Assembly: GCA_949127695.1 (NCBI GenBank)
Contig: CASBQH010000442.1
Location: forward strand, 1 to 11,018
Origin: Synechococcales cyanobacterium PMM_0073
GTDB taxonomy: Bacteria; Cyanobacteriota; Cyanobacteriia; Elainellales; Elainellaceae
Direction of reading: 5' to 3'
Length of the DNA stretch: 11,018 nucleotides
Position 1 is the first letter of the stretch; every line of letters starts with the position of its first letter. Positions 1 through 5,329 of this stretch are shown here, piece after piece. The notes under the pieces were generated by a model. It had not been told where the DNA came from, ran no database searches, and saw nothing but the letters and a program-made list of their open reading frames with translations. The position numbers were made by a program, and so were the translations under genes.

Positions 1-1366
1 GCTGCGAGCGGTGGAACAAGAGCTGCGGCGGCGACGGGTTGGAGCCACTGCCTTGCGGCTAGAGATCGAAGCCACTGCCCCAGCCTGGATTCGCCGCACG
101 CTGATCCAAGCCTTGGAGCTGACGGCGGCAGATATCTACCAGACGCAGGGGTTGCTAGCGCTGCAAGACCTGCGAACGCTGGCGGCACTGCCGCTGCCTC
201 AGCTCAAATATGCCCCCTGGACTGCGCCTGTTCCGCCCAGCCTGCGCGCTGCTCAGCCTTCAGCTCAGCCCTCAGCTCAGCCGCAGCATGACCGCATTTT
301 TAGCGTGATTCGCCAAGGCGACCGGCTGCTGCACCATCCCTATGATTCCTTTGCGGCGAGCGTCCAGCTATTTTTGGCCGAAGCCGCCGCCGATCCGCAG
401 GTGCTGGCGATCAAAATGACGCTCTACCGCACTTCTGCCAATTCCCCAATTTTGCAGAGCCTGATTGCCGCCGCCGAAAACGGTAAGCAGGTGGCGGTGC
501 TAATCGAGCTACAGGCTCGGTTTGATGAGGCTAACAATATTTTTTGGGCGCGGCAGCTAGAGCAAGCGGGCGTGCATGTGGTGCATGGGCTGGTCGGCCT
601 CAAGACCCACGCCAAAATGATTTTGGTGGTGCGCCGCGAGGCTGGGGAGCTAAAGCGCTATCTGCATCTGGGTACGGGCGACTATAACCCTAAAACAGCC
701 GCCTTTTGTACCGATGTTGGGCTGCTGAGCTGCCGCGAAGCGCTAGGAGCCGATCTCTCCGAGTTATTCAATGCTTTAACGGGGCATTCGCGGCAGCGGC
801 AGTATCGCCAGCTGCTGGTGGCTCCGGTAAATCTGCGGCAGCGGCTCGTGAGCCTGATTCAGCGCGAGGCTCAGGCCGCTCAATCCGGAGCACCCGCCCG
901 GATTGTAGCCAAGCTGGGCGCATTGGCTGACCCGCAGATGATTGCGGCGCTCTACAGCGCTTCACAGGCGGGGGTGAAGATTGATCTGATTGTCCAAAAT
1001 GTTTGTACGCTGCGACCAGGGCTACCCGGCGTCAGCGATAATATCAGCGTGATCAGCTTAGTGGGGCGCTTTTTGGAGCATTCGCGGATTTTGTATTTTC
1101 ACAACCGGGGTGCGGAAGAAACCTATATTGGCAGTGCCGACTGGATGACGCATAGCCTGAATCGGCGCGTCGAGGTGATGACCCCTGTGCAAGATCCGGC
1201 GCTGAGCAAAGACCTTCAGGAAATCTTAGGGATACTGCTGGCTGACAATCGCCATGCCTGGGATCTACGCCCCACCGGACGCTATGTGCAGCGGCGTCCG
1301 CGCTCAGCTCGTTCAGAAATTAACGCTCAAAAAATTTTGATGGAGATGGCGCTCAACCGCTTGTAA
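1..1366 (+). CDS. ppk1: Polyphosphate kinase PPK1, C-terminal half (5' truncated by window edge)
   Basis: Makes inorganic polyphosphate reversibly from the terminal phosphate of ATP. The frame is open from the left edge (first full codon at 2) to TAA at 1364, so this is the last ~454 codons of a protein usually near 700 residues; the GTG at 11 is only an internal codon. Counting from that GTG, the PPK1 signatures are: Arg140 (KMTLYR) and Arg170 (ELQARFDE), matching the metal/phosphate-binding arginines; His200 in GLKTHAKM, matching the autophosphorylated histidine; GTGDYNPKTA; His357 in GRFLEHSRI, matching the second conserved histidine; and a closing phospholipase-D-like SADWM..NRR motif. 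The N-terminal and head domains lie outside the window. An AQPS repeat insert (about residues 80-92) sits just before the first catalytic C domain, where PPK1 has an interdomain joint. No operon partner is seen; the next + gene is 280 bp away. Confidence 0.96.
   Translation, partial: LRAVEQELRRRRVGATALRLEIEATAPAWIRRTLIQALELTAADIYQTQGLLALQDLRTLAALPLPQLKYAPWTAPVPPSLRAAQPSAQPSAQPQHDRIFSVIRQGDRLLHHPYDSFAASVQLFLAEAAADPQVLAIKMTLYRTSANSPILQSLIAAAENGKQVAVLIELQARFDEANNIFWARQLEQAGVHVVHGLVGLKTHAKMILVVRREAGELKRYLHLGTGDYNPKTAAFCTDVGLLSCREALGADLSELFNALTGHSRQRQYRQLLVAPVNLRQRLVSLIQREAQAAQSGAPARIVAKLGALADPQMIAALYSASQAGVKIDLIVQNVCTLRPGLPGVSDNISVISLVGRFLEHSRILYFHNRGAEETYIGSADWMTHSLNRRVEVMTPVQDPALSKDLQEILGILLADNRHAWDLRPTGRYVQRRPRSARSEINAQKILMEMALNRL
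251..286 (+). repeat. Three 12-bp tandem units inside ppk1
   Basis: Three consecutive units, GCTCAGCCTTCA, GCTCAGCCCTCA and GCTCAGCCGCAG, encode AQPS-AQPS-AQPQ in frame. They lie in a linker just before the RIFSVIRQGDRLLHHPYDSF segment that opens the catalytic C domain, so length change there would be tolerated. Confidence 0.85.
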
Positions 1367-1576
1367 GCTAATGCGTTCATGGGCGCTCTGATTTCTGTTC
1401 TATGCTGTTCCCAGCTGTATTCACTGAGACGGCTAGCTGAATTTTCTGCAATTTTTCCAGCATTTTCTCATCTTGCCTATGCTGTCTGACTCTGCTCTTC
1501 AGGGTATGATGCTGTCCAATCGGTGTTTTCTCTAGGAGCTTGCTCAGCTTTACCACCCGTCAGAGCTGATCACCGT

Positions 1577-1604
1577 CTAACTACGCATGATTTTCTGCGT
1601 TTAG
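1577..1604. promoter_or_regulatory. Inverted repeat in ppk1-SLOG gene spacer
   Basis: The arms ACGCA (1583-1587) and TGCGT (1596-1600) are separated by 8 nt. They are flanked by a second matching pair, CTAA (1577-1580) and TTAG (1601-1604), with a 2-nt bulge on the left. It could be a hairpin or an operator half-site pair. There is no U-run behind it, so a ppk1 terminator is not well supported. The rest of the 280-bp spacer (1367-1646) shows nothing else I recognise apart from the palindromes at 1618-1641. Confidence 0.3.
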
Positions 1605-1617
1605 GCTGATTATTATC

Positions 1618-1641
1618 CAGAAATTCTGTACTAAAATTTCT
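1618..1641. promoter_or_regulatory. Nested palindromes immediately upstream of SLOG gene start
   Basis: CAGAA-A-TTCTG (1618-1628) is a near-perfect palindrome. Its left part also pairs with a second arm: AGAAATT (1619-1625), 9 nt, AATTTCT (1635-1641). The structure ends 5 bp before the ATG at 1647 and overlaps a TAAAAT hexamer (1632-1637) that could be a -10 box. No good -35 is visible. The position suits an autoregulatory operator, but this is inference from geometry only, and AT-rich promoters often contain chance palindromes. Confidence 0.35.
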
Positions 1642-1646
1642 ATCAA

Positions 1647-2462
1647 ATGGATATTGGCAGCTTGGCCTCTCAGCGGCTCTTGACTATGCCTTCAAACTCC
1701 GCCTGCTTTGAACTGAGCTTTGCAAATGGGTCGTCAGCCCAGGCCATCTGCGTCCAAACAGCTGACGCAATGCCAAAAGCCTTAGAGCAGTTGGGGCTGT
1801 ATCGGCCAGCGCCCGTCTTGGTTTTAGTCGGTGGTGCGAGCCACTTGAGTCGATTAGAAGCTCAGCGCCTCACTGGTCTATTTACTCATTTATTAGCCCC
1901 GCTCGCCGAAGAGCTGGGAATGACCGTGATTGACGGCGGTACCGATGCGGGCGTCATGCAGCTGATGGGCATGGCTCGCGCCGCCTGTCGGGCCACGTTT
2001 CCGCTGGTGGGCATTGCCCCGCTCGGTAAAGTGTATCTGCCCAATCACCGCCCCATTGCTCAACTGCAAGCGCTAGAGCCAAACCACAGCCATTTCCTGC
2101 TCGTGCCCGGTCAGCATTGGGGAGATGAATCGCCCTGGATTGCCGAAACGGCCAGTCTGATCGCCGGAAATGCTCCTTCGCTGACGCTATTGATCAACGG
2201 CGGCAGCATTGCCTTGGTGGATCTGCATGAAAGCATTGCCCACAGGCGTCCGGTTGTGGTGATGACGGGGACTGGACGGCTGGCAGACGAAATTACTGCT
2301 GCCCTCCGCAATCCAGAAGCTGAGATGGGAACCGGGATTTCTCTAGTGGTTCGCAGCGGCATTGTCGAACTTTCAAAAACCACGACCCAGCTCCGCAACG
2401 CGCTCTGCCGCCATTTTCAGTCAGATTCTAGACGCGCTCCGGTTGCTCAGCTGCCGGCCTAG
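1647..2462 (+). CDS. TRPM-type SLOG (LSDAT) domain protein, putative nucleotide-ligand sensor
   Basis: Soluble 271-residue protein with no signal peptide or membrane segment, almost all of it one Rossmann-like SLOG domain of the LSDAT type (the fold that forms the N-terminal region of TRPM channels). Visible features: a Gly-rich loop after beta-1, VLVLVGGAS (57-65); GMTVIDGGTDAGVM (91-104); PLVGIAPLGKVYLP (119-132); NHSHFLLVPG followed by WGDES (158-162); LLINGGS (181-187); and PVVVMTGTGRLADEI (202-215), near the ligand pocket in this fold. In the family, SLOG domains bind nucleotide-derived ligands (ADP-ribose in TRPM2, a cyclic ADP-ribose in Thoeris ThsA). The ligand here is unknown. The next gene encodes a SLATT protein, the membrane partner often found with this family, so a sensor-effector pair is likely. 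ATG 1647 has no Shine-Dalgarno; Met14 (1686) is an alternative start that spares the domain. Family assignment is good; function is inferred. Confidence 0.85.
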   Translation: MDIGSLASQRLLTMPSNSACFELSFANGSSAQAICVQTADAMPKALEQLGLYRPAPVLVLVGGASHLSRLEAQRLTGLFTHLLAPLAEELGMTVIDGGTDAGVMQLMGMARAACRATFPLVGIAPLGKVYLPNHRPIAQLQALEPNHSHFLLVPGQHWGDESPWIAETASLIAGNAPSLTLLINGGSIALVDLHESIAHRRPVVVMTGTGRLADEITAALRNPEAEMGTGISLVVRSGIVELSKTTTQLRNALCRHFQSDSRRAPVAQLPA

Positions 2463-2481
2463 ATTTTGCATCAGCTTTGCA

Positions 2482-2545
2482 GCAATTTTGCATAAGTGCA
2501 ATTTTGCATAAGTTCACAAATGCATAAGTGCATAAGCGCATAAGC
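2482..2545 (+). repeat. Octamer tandem array (8 units of 8 bp) between SLOG and SLATT genes
   Basis: In 8-bp register from 2482 the units are GCAATTTT, GCATAAGT, GCAATTTT, GCATAAGT, TCACAAAT, GCATAAGT, GCATAAGC, GCATAAGC. GCATAAG starts at 2490, 2506, 2522, 2530 and 2538 (spacings 16, 16, 8, 8), and a 16-bp unit is perfectly duplicated at 2482-2513. It begins 19 bp after the SLOG stop and ends 112 bp before the SLATT ATG. It resembles the short tandemly repeated sequences of cyanobacteria. Regularly spaced copies could also serve as a multi-site operator. Confidence 0.85.
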
Positions 2546-2580
2546 ACGGATTGAGTCAGGCTAACTGTTTTTCAGCGTCT

Positions 2581-2616
2581 TTTGCCTCAAAAAGGCAAAT
2601 CTCAGGTTTGACTGAG
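2581..2616. promoter_or_regulatory. Two adjacent hairpins upstream of SLATT gene
   Basis: Hairpin 1 has stem TTTGCCT (2581-2587), loop CAAAA and stem AGGCAAA (2593-2599). Hairpin 2 follows after one base: stem CTCAG (2601-2605), loop GTTTGA, stem CTGAG (2612-2616). Both stems are perfect. There is no clear U-run on either strand, so this is not a textbook intrinsic terminator. If SLOG and SLATT genes share one transcript, these would be intercistronic structures that could tune the SLATT level or stabilise RNA ends. The geometry is seen; the role is inferred. Confidence 0.4.
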
Positions 2617-2657
2617 CAGCGGTAAGCCAAAATAGGACAAGCCATCTTGAATCGTCG

Positions 2658-3503
2658 ATGCAAAATCAAGAAACTCAGTTGCCCAGCAGTAATCTTCTGA
2701 ACTCTATGCAGCCTGCTAGCTCATCGGCCAGTCAGCCAGTCAGTCAGCCAGCCAGTCAGCCAGCCAGTCAGCCAGTCAGCCAATCGGTCAGCCAATCGGC
2801 CAGCCAATCAGCGATTGGGGGCAACAGCGCTGCGCCAGCTCCACAGGCTCCACCCCCTGCCCCGCGCTCACGCTATAGCCAAATTATTGAGAGTCCGGAT
2901 CTAGATACGCTGACGCCGCTGCAAAAAGAGTTTTTGAAAGAGCGCTGGCAAGAGCAAATTATCTGGTTTAGCCGCCGCGCCAAGCAAAACCAAACTTGGT
3001 ATAACCGCATCCGGCTCACCACAATTGTGGGCAGCATAATTGTGCCAGCCCTGTTGAGCTGGGGCAGCGTTCCGCTCACGGCTTTTCTCGTCAGCAGCGC
3101 GGCTTCAGAGGCCGCTCCCACTGAAGCAGTCAATCCATCTGCCGCCCCTCCCCGGCTCAACGTCACCGATCCAGCCATGCAGCATCAGCTCCAGCTCTAC
3201 CGGGCGGCTCTCATTACGGGCGTCGGGCTAAGTCAGCTGGTGGCGATCTGTGCGGCAGTCGAGCAGTTTTTTAAGTTTGGCGACCGCTGGCGGCACTATC
3301 GCCGCAGCGCCGAGCTGCTGAAAACTCACGGCTGGCAGTTTTTTGAGCTAACTGGCCCCTATGCCCCCTACAGCCAAAATGGCCGCCACACCGAGGCGTT
3401 TCACCTGTTTGCCAGCCAGGTTGAAGAGATTATCCAAAGCGATGTCGATGGCTATGTCAGCCAGATCACCATTTCCAAGCCGTTCCTGCGCGAAGATCGC
3501 TAG
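2658..3503 (+). CDS. SLATT / DUF4231 two-transmembrane protein with repeat-encoded N-terminal extension
   Basis: 281 residues. Residues 1-72 are low-complexity and probably disordered (Ser/Gln/Pro/Ala), including a run of SQPx units encoded by a tetranucleotide tract. The DUF4231 core follows: DLDTLTPLQKEFLKERWQEQ (81-100), an amphipathic segment with W103, TM1 at about 120-145 (IVGSIIVPALLSW), a long Ala/Pro linker (146-182), TM2 at about 183-205 (ITGVGLSQLVAICAAVEQFF), then the conserved tail WRHYRRSAELLKTHGWQFFE and the C-terminal helix SQVEEIIQSDVDGYVSQI. SLATT proteins are predicted effectors of nucleotide-centred conflict systems, thought to assemble in the inner membrane and disrupt it when a partner sensor is activated. 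The preceding SLOG gene (195 bp upstream, same strand) is the natural sensor. No Shine-Dalgarno precedes ATG 2658; Met17 is a later in-frame start still upstream of the repeats. The long linker and extension are unusual. Family call strong, activity untested. Confidence 0.88.
   Translation: MQNQETQLPSSNLLNSMQPASSSASQPVSQPASQPASQPVSQSVSQSASQSAIGGNSAAPAPQAPPPAPRSRYSQIIESPDLDTLTPLQKEFLKERWQEQIIWFSRRAKQNQTWYNRIRLTTIVGSIIVPALLSWGSVPLTAFLVSSAASEAAPTEAVNPSAAPPRLNVTDPAMQHQLQLYRAALITGVGLSQLVAICAAVEQFFKFGDRWRHYRRSAELLKTHGWQFFELTGPYAPYSQNGRHTEAFHLFASQVEEIIQSDVDGYVSQITISKPFLREDR
2725..2812 (+). repeat. Tetranucleotide tract (22 units, mostly CAGC/CAGT) in SLATT coding region
   Basis: Every 4 bp from 2725 reads CGGC, CAGT, CAGC, CAGT, CAGT, CAGC and so on, later drifting to CAAT and CGGT, ending at 2812. 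It encodes SQPV, SQPA and SQSV repeats at about residues 24-52. A perfect 12-bp repeat CAGTCAGCCAGC is present twice (2741-2764). Gain or loss of a 4- or 8-bp step would shift the frame before the membrane core; a 12-bp step would not. Interruptions should lower the slippage rate compared with a pure tract. Confidence 0.9.
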
Positions 3504-3605
3504 AGAGCTAGGATCTAGCAAGGCAGTCGTGAAGTTTTGCTTAAGCTGACGTGAAACCGAAGTTAGCTCCAGATAAGCTGGATAAACTCAAGGCCAAGCC
3601 TGAAA

Positions 3606-3639
3606 TTAGCGCCAGAGTTAGCGCCAGAATTAGCGCCAG
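3606..3639 (+). repeat. 12-bp tandem repeat, three copies
   Basis: TTAGCGCCAG begins at 3606, 3618 and 3630, spaced by 2-bp variable steps (AG, AA), giving a 12-bp period. It lies in the spacer between the SLATT stop and the small secreted-protein gene. It falls in an open GTG-initiated frame that could extend that gene upstream, but the repeat translates to a simple Ser-Ala-Arg pattern and looks non-coding. Confidence 0.75.
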
Positions 3640-3657
3640 TCTGGGTGATCTGTTTGT

Positions 3658-3663
3658 GAGGAG
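3658..3663 (+). promoter_or_regulatory. Shine-Dalgarno GAGGAG deciding the start at 3671
   Basis: GAGGAG ends 7 bp before ATG 3671. It is one of the best ribosome binding sites in the window and favours ATG 3671 over the in-frame GTG at 3551. Confidence 0.6.
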
Positions 3664-3670
3664 TCATAGA

Positions 3671-3880
3671 ATGAACCGTTCGATGCTGGCTAGACTAGCC
3701 ATTTTCTGGGTCGTAACCCTAACCGGGATGGCTGCTGTAGAGATCGCTCTAGCTGATGCTCAGCCTGATCGCTGCAATCCTAATGATCCAGAAACTTGCC
3801 GAGGCGGTGGGGATGATCAGCCCAAACCGCGTGATGATCGCAAGCCACCCAAAGGTGACGCTCCGCCCCGGAGTCGATAA
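3671..3880 (+). CDS. Small predicted secreted protein, unknown function
   Basis: 69 residues, not recognised. Residues 1-31 look like a Sec signal peptide: a basic N-terminus (MNRSMLAR), a hydrophobic core (LAIFWVVTLTGMAAVEIAL) and an ALADA cleavage context. The mature part, about 40 residues, is hydrophilic and rich in Pro, Asp, Lys, Arg and Gly, with two cysteines seven residues apart (RCNPNDPETC) that could form a disulfide in the periplasm or outside the cell. The start was chosen for its GAGGAG site; the frame is open upstream to a GTG at 3551, which would add 40 residues in front of the signal peptide and is less likely. It lies 167 bp after the SLATT gene on the same strand. Whether it belongs to that system or is a passenger is unknown. 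Composition alone does not prove expression. Confidence 0.6.
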   Translation: MNRSMLARLAIFWVVTLTGMAAVEIALADAQPDRCNPNDPETCRGGGDDQPKPRDDRKPPKGDAPPRSR

Positions 3881-3943
3881 TCCAACGGCCAAAGCAGGTT
3901 CAATCCTTGGTTTATTGAGGCGGCTTGCGTTGGTAGGATTGCC

Positions 3944-3964
3944 CCAGCCAGCAATCCAGCCAGC
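3944..3964. repeat. 12-bp-period direct repeat
   Basis: CCAGCCAGC occurs at 3944-3952 and again at 3956-3964, with AAT between. The core CAGC tetramer is the same as in the SLATT coding tract. Confidence 0.65.
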
Positions 3965-3990
3965 CTTGTTCTTGTTGGCAAACTCCTGTT

Positions 3991-4012
3991 GGCGCAGCCT
4001 GCGCGAAGCGCA
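3991..4012. repeat. Compact double-hairpin palindromic element
   Basis: Two hairpins abut: GGC-GCA-GCC (3991-3999), then TGCGC-GAA-GCGCA (4000-4012), both perfect with 3-nt loops. The pattern resembles small GC-rich palindromic elements dispersed through many cyanobacterial genomes. Only one copy is seen in this window, so dispersal cannot be judged here. Confidence 0.45.
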
Positions 4013-4123
4013 TAGAACCGGGAGATAGCAGACTAGGCCGGTTTGACAGATGCTGGTTGAGCCATGCTGTTGAATGCCGCAGCAAAGCCAAAAAGCCGGG
4101 GTCTACGCTCTTTTCCATCAGCG

Positions 4124-4152
4124 TTTTTTCTAGAGTTAGATCAGTCTACAAT
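4124..4152 (+). promoter_or_regulatory. Possible trpS promoter
   Basis: TACAAT (4147-4152) matches the -10 consensus at five of six bases. Seventeen bp upstream is only a T-run (4124-4129) as -35. The implied transcript would start near 4159, about 55 nt before the trpS ATG. Weak, because the -35 is poor. Confidence 0.25.
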
Positions 4153-4213
4153 CGAAGCTTTGAGCCAATCCTTTACTCTCGCCTTCATAACCGTAAAACC
4201 ACCTGCAAGAACT

Positions 4214-5224
4214 ATGGCTAAGCCTCGCGTGCTGTCTGGAATTCAGCCCACCGGAGAACTGCATCTGGGCAACTACTTGGGCGCGATCCGCAACTGGGTC
4301 GAGATCCAGCAAGACTATGACAGCTTTTTGTTCATGGCTGACCTGCACGCCATTACCGTGCCGCAAGACCCCAGCCAGCTGGCTGCCAATACCTATCAAG
4401 TCGCAGCGATGTATTTGGCCGCTGGAATTGACCTAGACTACGCCACGATTTTTGTGCAGTCGCATATTCCGGCGCATAGCGAGCTGGCTTGGCTGTTTAG
4501 CTGCATCACGCCGCTCAACTGGCTGCAAGATATGGTGCAGTTCAAAGAAAAAGCGATTAAGCAGGCAGAAAACGTGGGGACGGGGCTGCTCACCTATCCC
4601 GTGCTGCAAGCTGCCGATATTTTGCTCTACGAGCCGGACAAAGTGCCGGTGGGCGAAGACCAAAAGCAGCATCTTGAGCTAACCCGCGATATTGCCGCTC
4701 GGCTCAACTACCTGTACGGCCAGCCAGACTCGCCGATTTTAAAGCTGCCAGAGCCGATGATTCGCGCCGAAGGAGCCAGGGTGATGAGCCTCAGCGACGG
4801 CACTAAGAAGATGTCAAAATCTGATCCCTCTGACCTCAGCCGGATTAACCTGCTCGATCCGCCAGATCAGATCCAGTACAAGCTGAAGCGCTGCAAAACT
4901 GACTCTGTGCGGGGTCTCTGGTTTGATGACAGCGAGCGACCTGAATGCAATAACCTGCTGGGGCTTTACATGATTCTCTCGAATCAAACCAAAGCCGCCG
5001 TCGCCGTCGAATGCCAGGAGATGGGCTGGGGACAGTTTAAGCCGCTGCTCACCGACACCGTAATTGCCGCGCTGAAGCCCATCCAGGACAGGTATCACGA
5101 GATCGTGGGTGAACCAGGATATCTAGATTCCGTGCTGAAGCAGGGGCGCGAAAAGGCCGAGGCCATTGCGATTCCCACCCTGAACAAGGTCAAAGCCGCG
5201 CTGGGCTACTCAGTGCGGGCTTAG
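4214..5224 (+). CDS. trpS: Tryptophanyl-tRNA synthetase
   Basis: Class Ic aminoacyl-tRNA synthetase that charges tRNA-Trp with tryptophan using ATP, in the cytoplasm. 336 residues, the usual size for bacterial TrpS. The HIGH-type signature is PTGELHLGN (12-20), next to the start as expected; the second signature KMSKS is at 199-203, inside SLSDGTKKMSKSDPSD. Other conserved stretches are FLFMADLHAIT (the tryptophan-pocket side), LTYPVLQAADILLYE and VPVGEDQKQHLELTRDIA. The frame is open upstream to ATG 4064, but that would add 50 non-conserved residues; ATG 4214 places SGIQPTG at the normal position. The stop codon lies inside a 14-bp tandem repeat. DUF92 follows on the same strand 105 bp downstream, so the two may be co-transcribed. 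Confidence 0.97.
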   Translation: MAKPRVLSGIQPTGELHLGNYLGAIRNWVEIQQDYDSFLFMADLHAITVPQDPSQLAANTYQVAAMYLAAGIDLDYATIFVQSHIPAHSELAWLFSCITPLNWLQDMVQFKEKAIKQAENVGTGLLTYPVLQAADILLYEPDKVPVGEDQKQHLELTRDIAARLNYLYGQPDSPILKLPEPMIRAEGARVMSLSDGTKKMSKSDPSDLSRINLLDPPDQIQYKLKRCKTDSVRGLWFDDSERPECNNLLGLYMILSNQTKAAVAVECQEMGWGQFKPLLTDTVIAALKPIQDRYHEIVGEPGYLDSVLKQGREKAEAIAIPTLNKVKAALGYSVRA

Positions 5225-5269
5225 GTCTGCGGGCTGAGGTCTGCGGGCTGAGGTATGCGGGCTGAGGCC
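5214..5269 (+). repeat. 14-bp tandem repeat (4 units) overlapping the trpS stop
   Basis: TGCGGGCT begins at 5214, 5228, 5242 and 5256, exactly 14 bp apart; the units end TAGGTC, GAGGTC, GAGGTA, GAGGCC. The first unit contains the last trpS codons and its TAG stop. In the later units the stop T is replaced by G. The ATG at 5255 that begins the longest DUF92 frame lies at the junction of units three and four. Confidence 0.88.
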
Positions 5270-5329
5270 AGATCTGGGGTAGCCTATGAGTGGCGTTGCG
5301 ACAGCCTGCGAGAGGCAGGGCGAGAAGCT

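Larger units (their letters stand above)
3881..4213. other. 333-bp spacer before trpS
   Basis: I see no convincing gene here. Short frames on both strands (for example 3912-4118 on the - strand) are repeat- and palindrome-derived, have no ribosome binding site and resemble no family. The spacer holds a 12-bp direct repeat (3944-3964), a compact double hairpin (3991-4012), an isolated TTGACA (4043-4048) with no matching -10, and a possible trpS promoter (4124-4152). Confidence 0.6.

Noticed and set aside
1367..1646. RNA gene or riboswitch in the ppk1-SLOG spacer
   Set aside because: Only isolated short palindromes; no tRNA-like cloverleaf or recognisable riboswitch core.
2482..2545. CRISPR array or plasmid-type replication iterons
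   Set aside because: Units are 8 bp with no spacers, and there is no replication initiator gene or DnaA box cluster nearby.
3551..3670. GTG-started 40-residue N-terminal extension of the small secreted protein
   Set aside because: It includes the 12-bp repeat, would place a long basic segment before a clear signal peptide, and lacks a ribosome binding site; ATG 3671 has GAGGAG at good spacing.
4043..4048. Perfect TTGACA as a -35 for trpS
   Set aside because: No acceptable -10 hexamer at 16-18 bp downstream (GCTGTT and neighbours), so not called as a promoter.
3912..4118. - strand 68-residue open frame in the trpS upstream spacer
   Set aside because: Crosses a direct repeat and a palindrome, has no ribosome binding site and no recognisable domain.
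4064..4213. 50-codon upstream extension of trpS from ATG 4064
   Set aside because: TrpS proteins begin just before the SGIQPTG segment; the extra residues show no family resemblance and the region contains a possible promoter.
5255..5329. 25-codon N-terminal extension of the DUF92 gene
   Set aside because: Partly encoded by the 14-bp repeat with no conserved or membrane character; ATG 5330 has a purine-rich site upstream. Kept as a finding because the repeat creates the alternative start.
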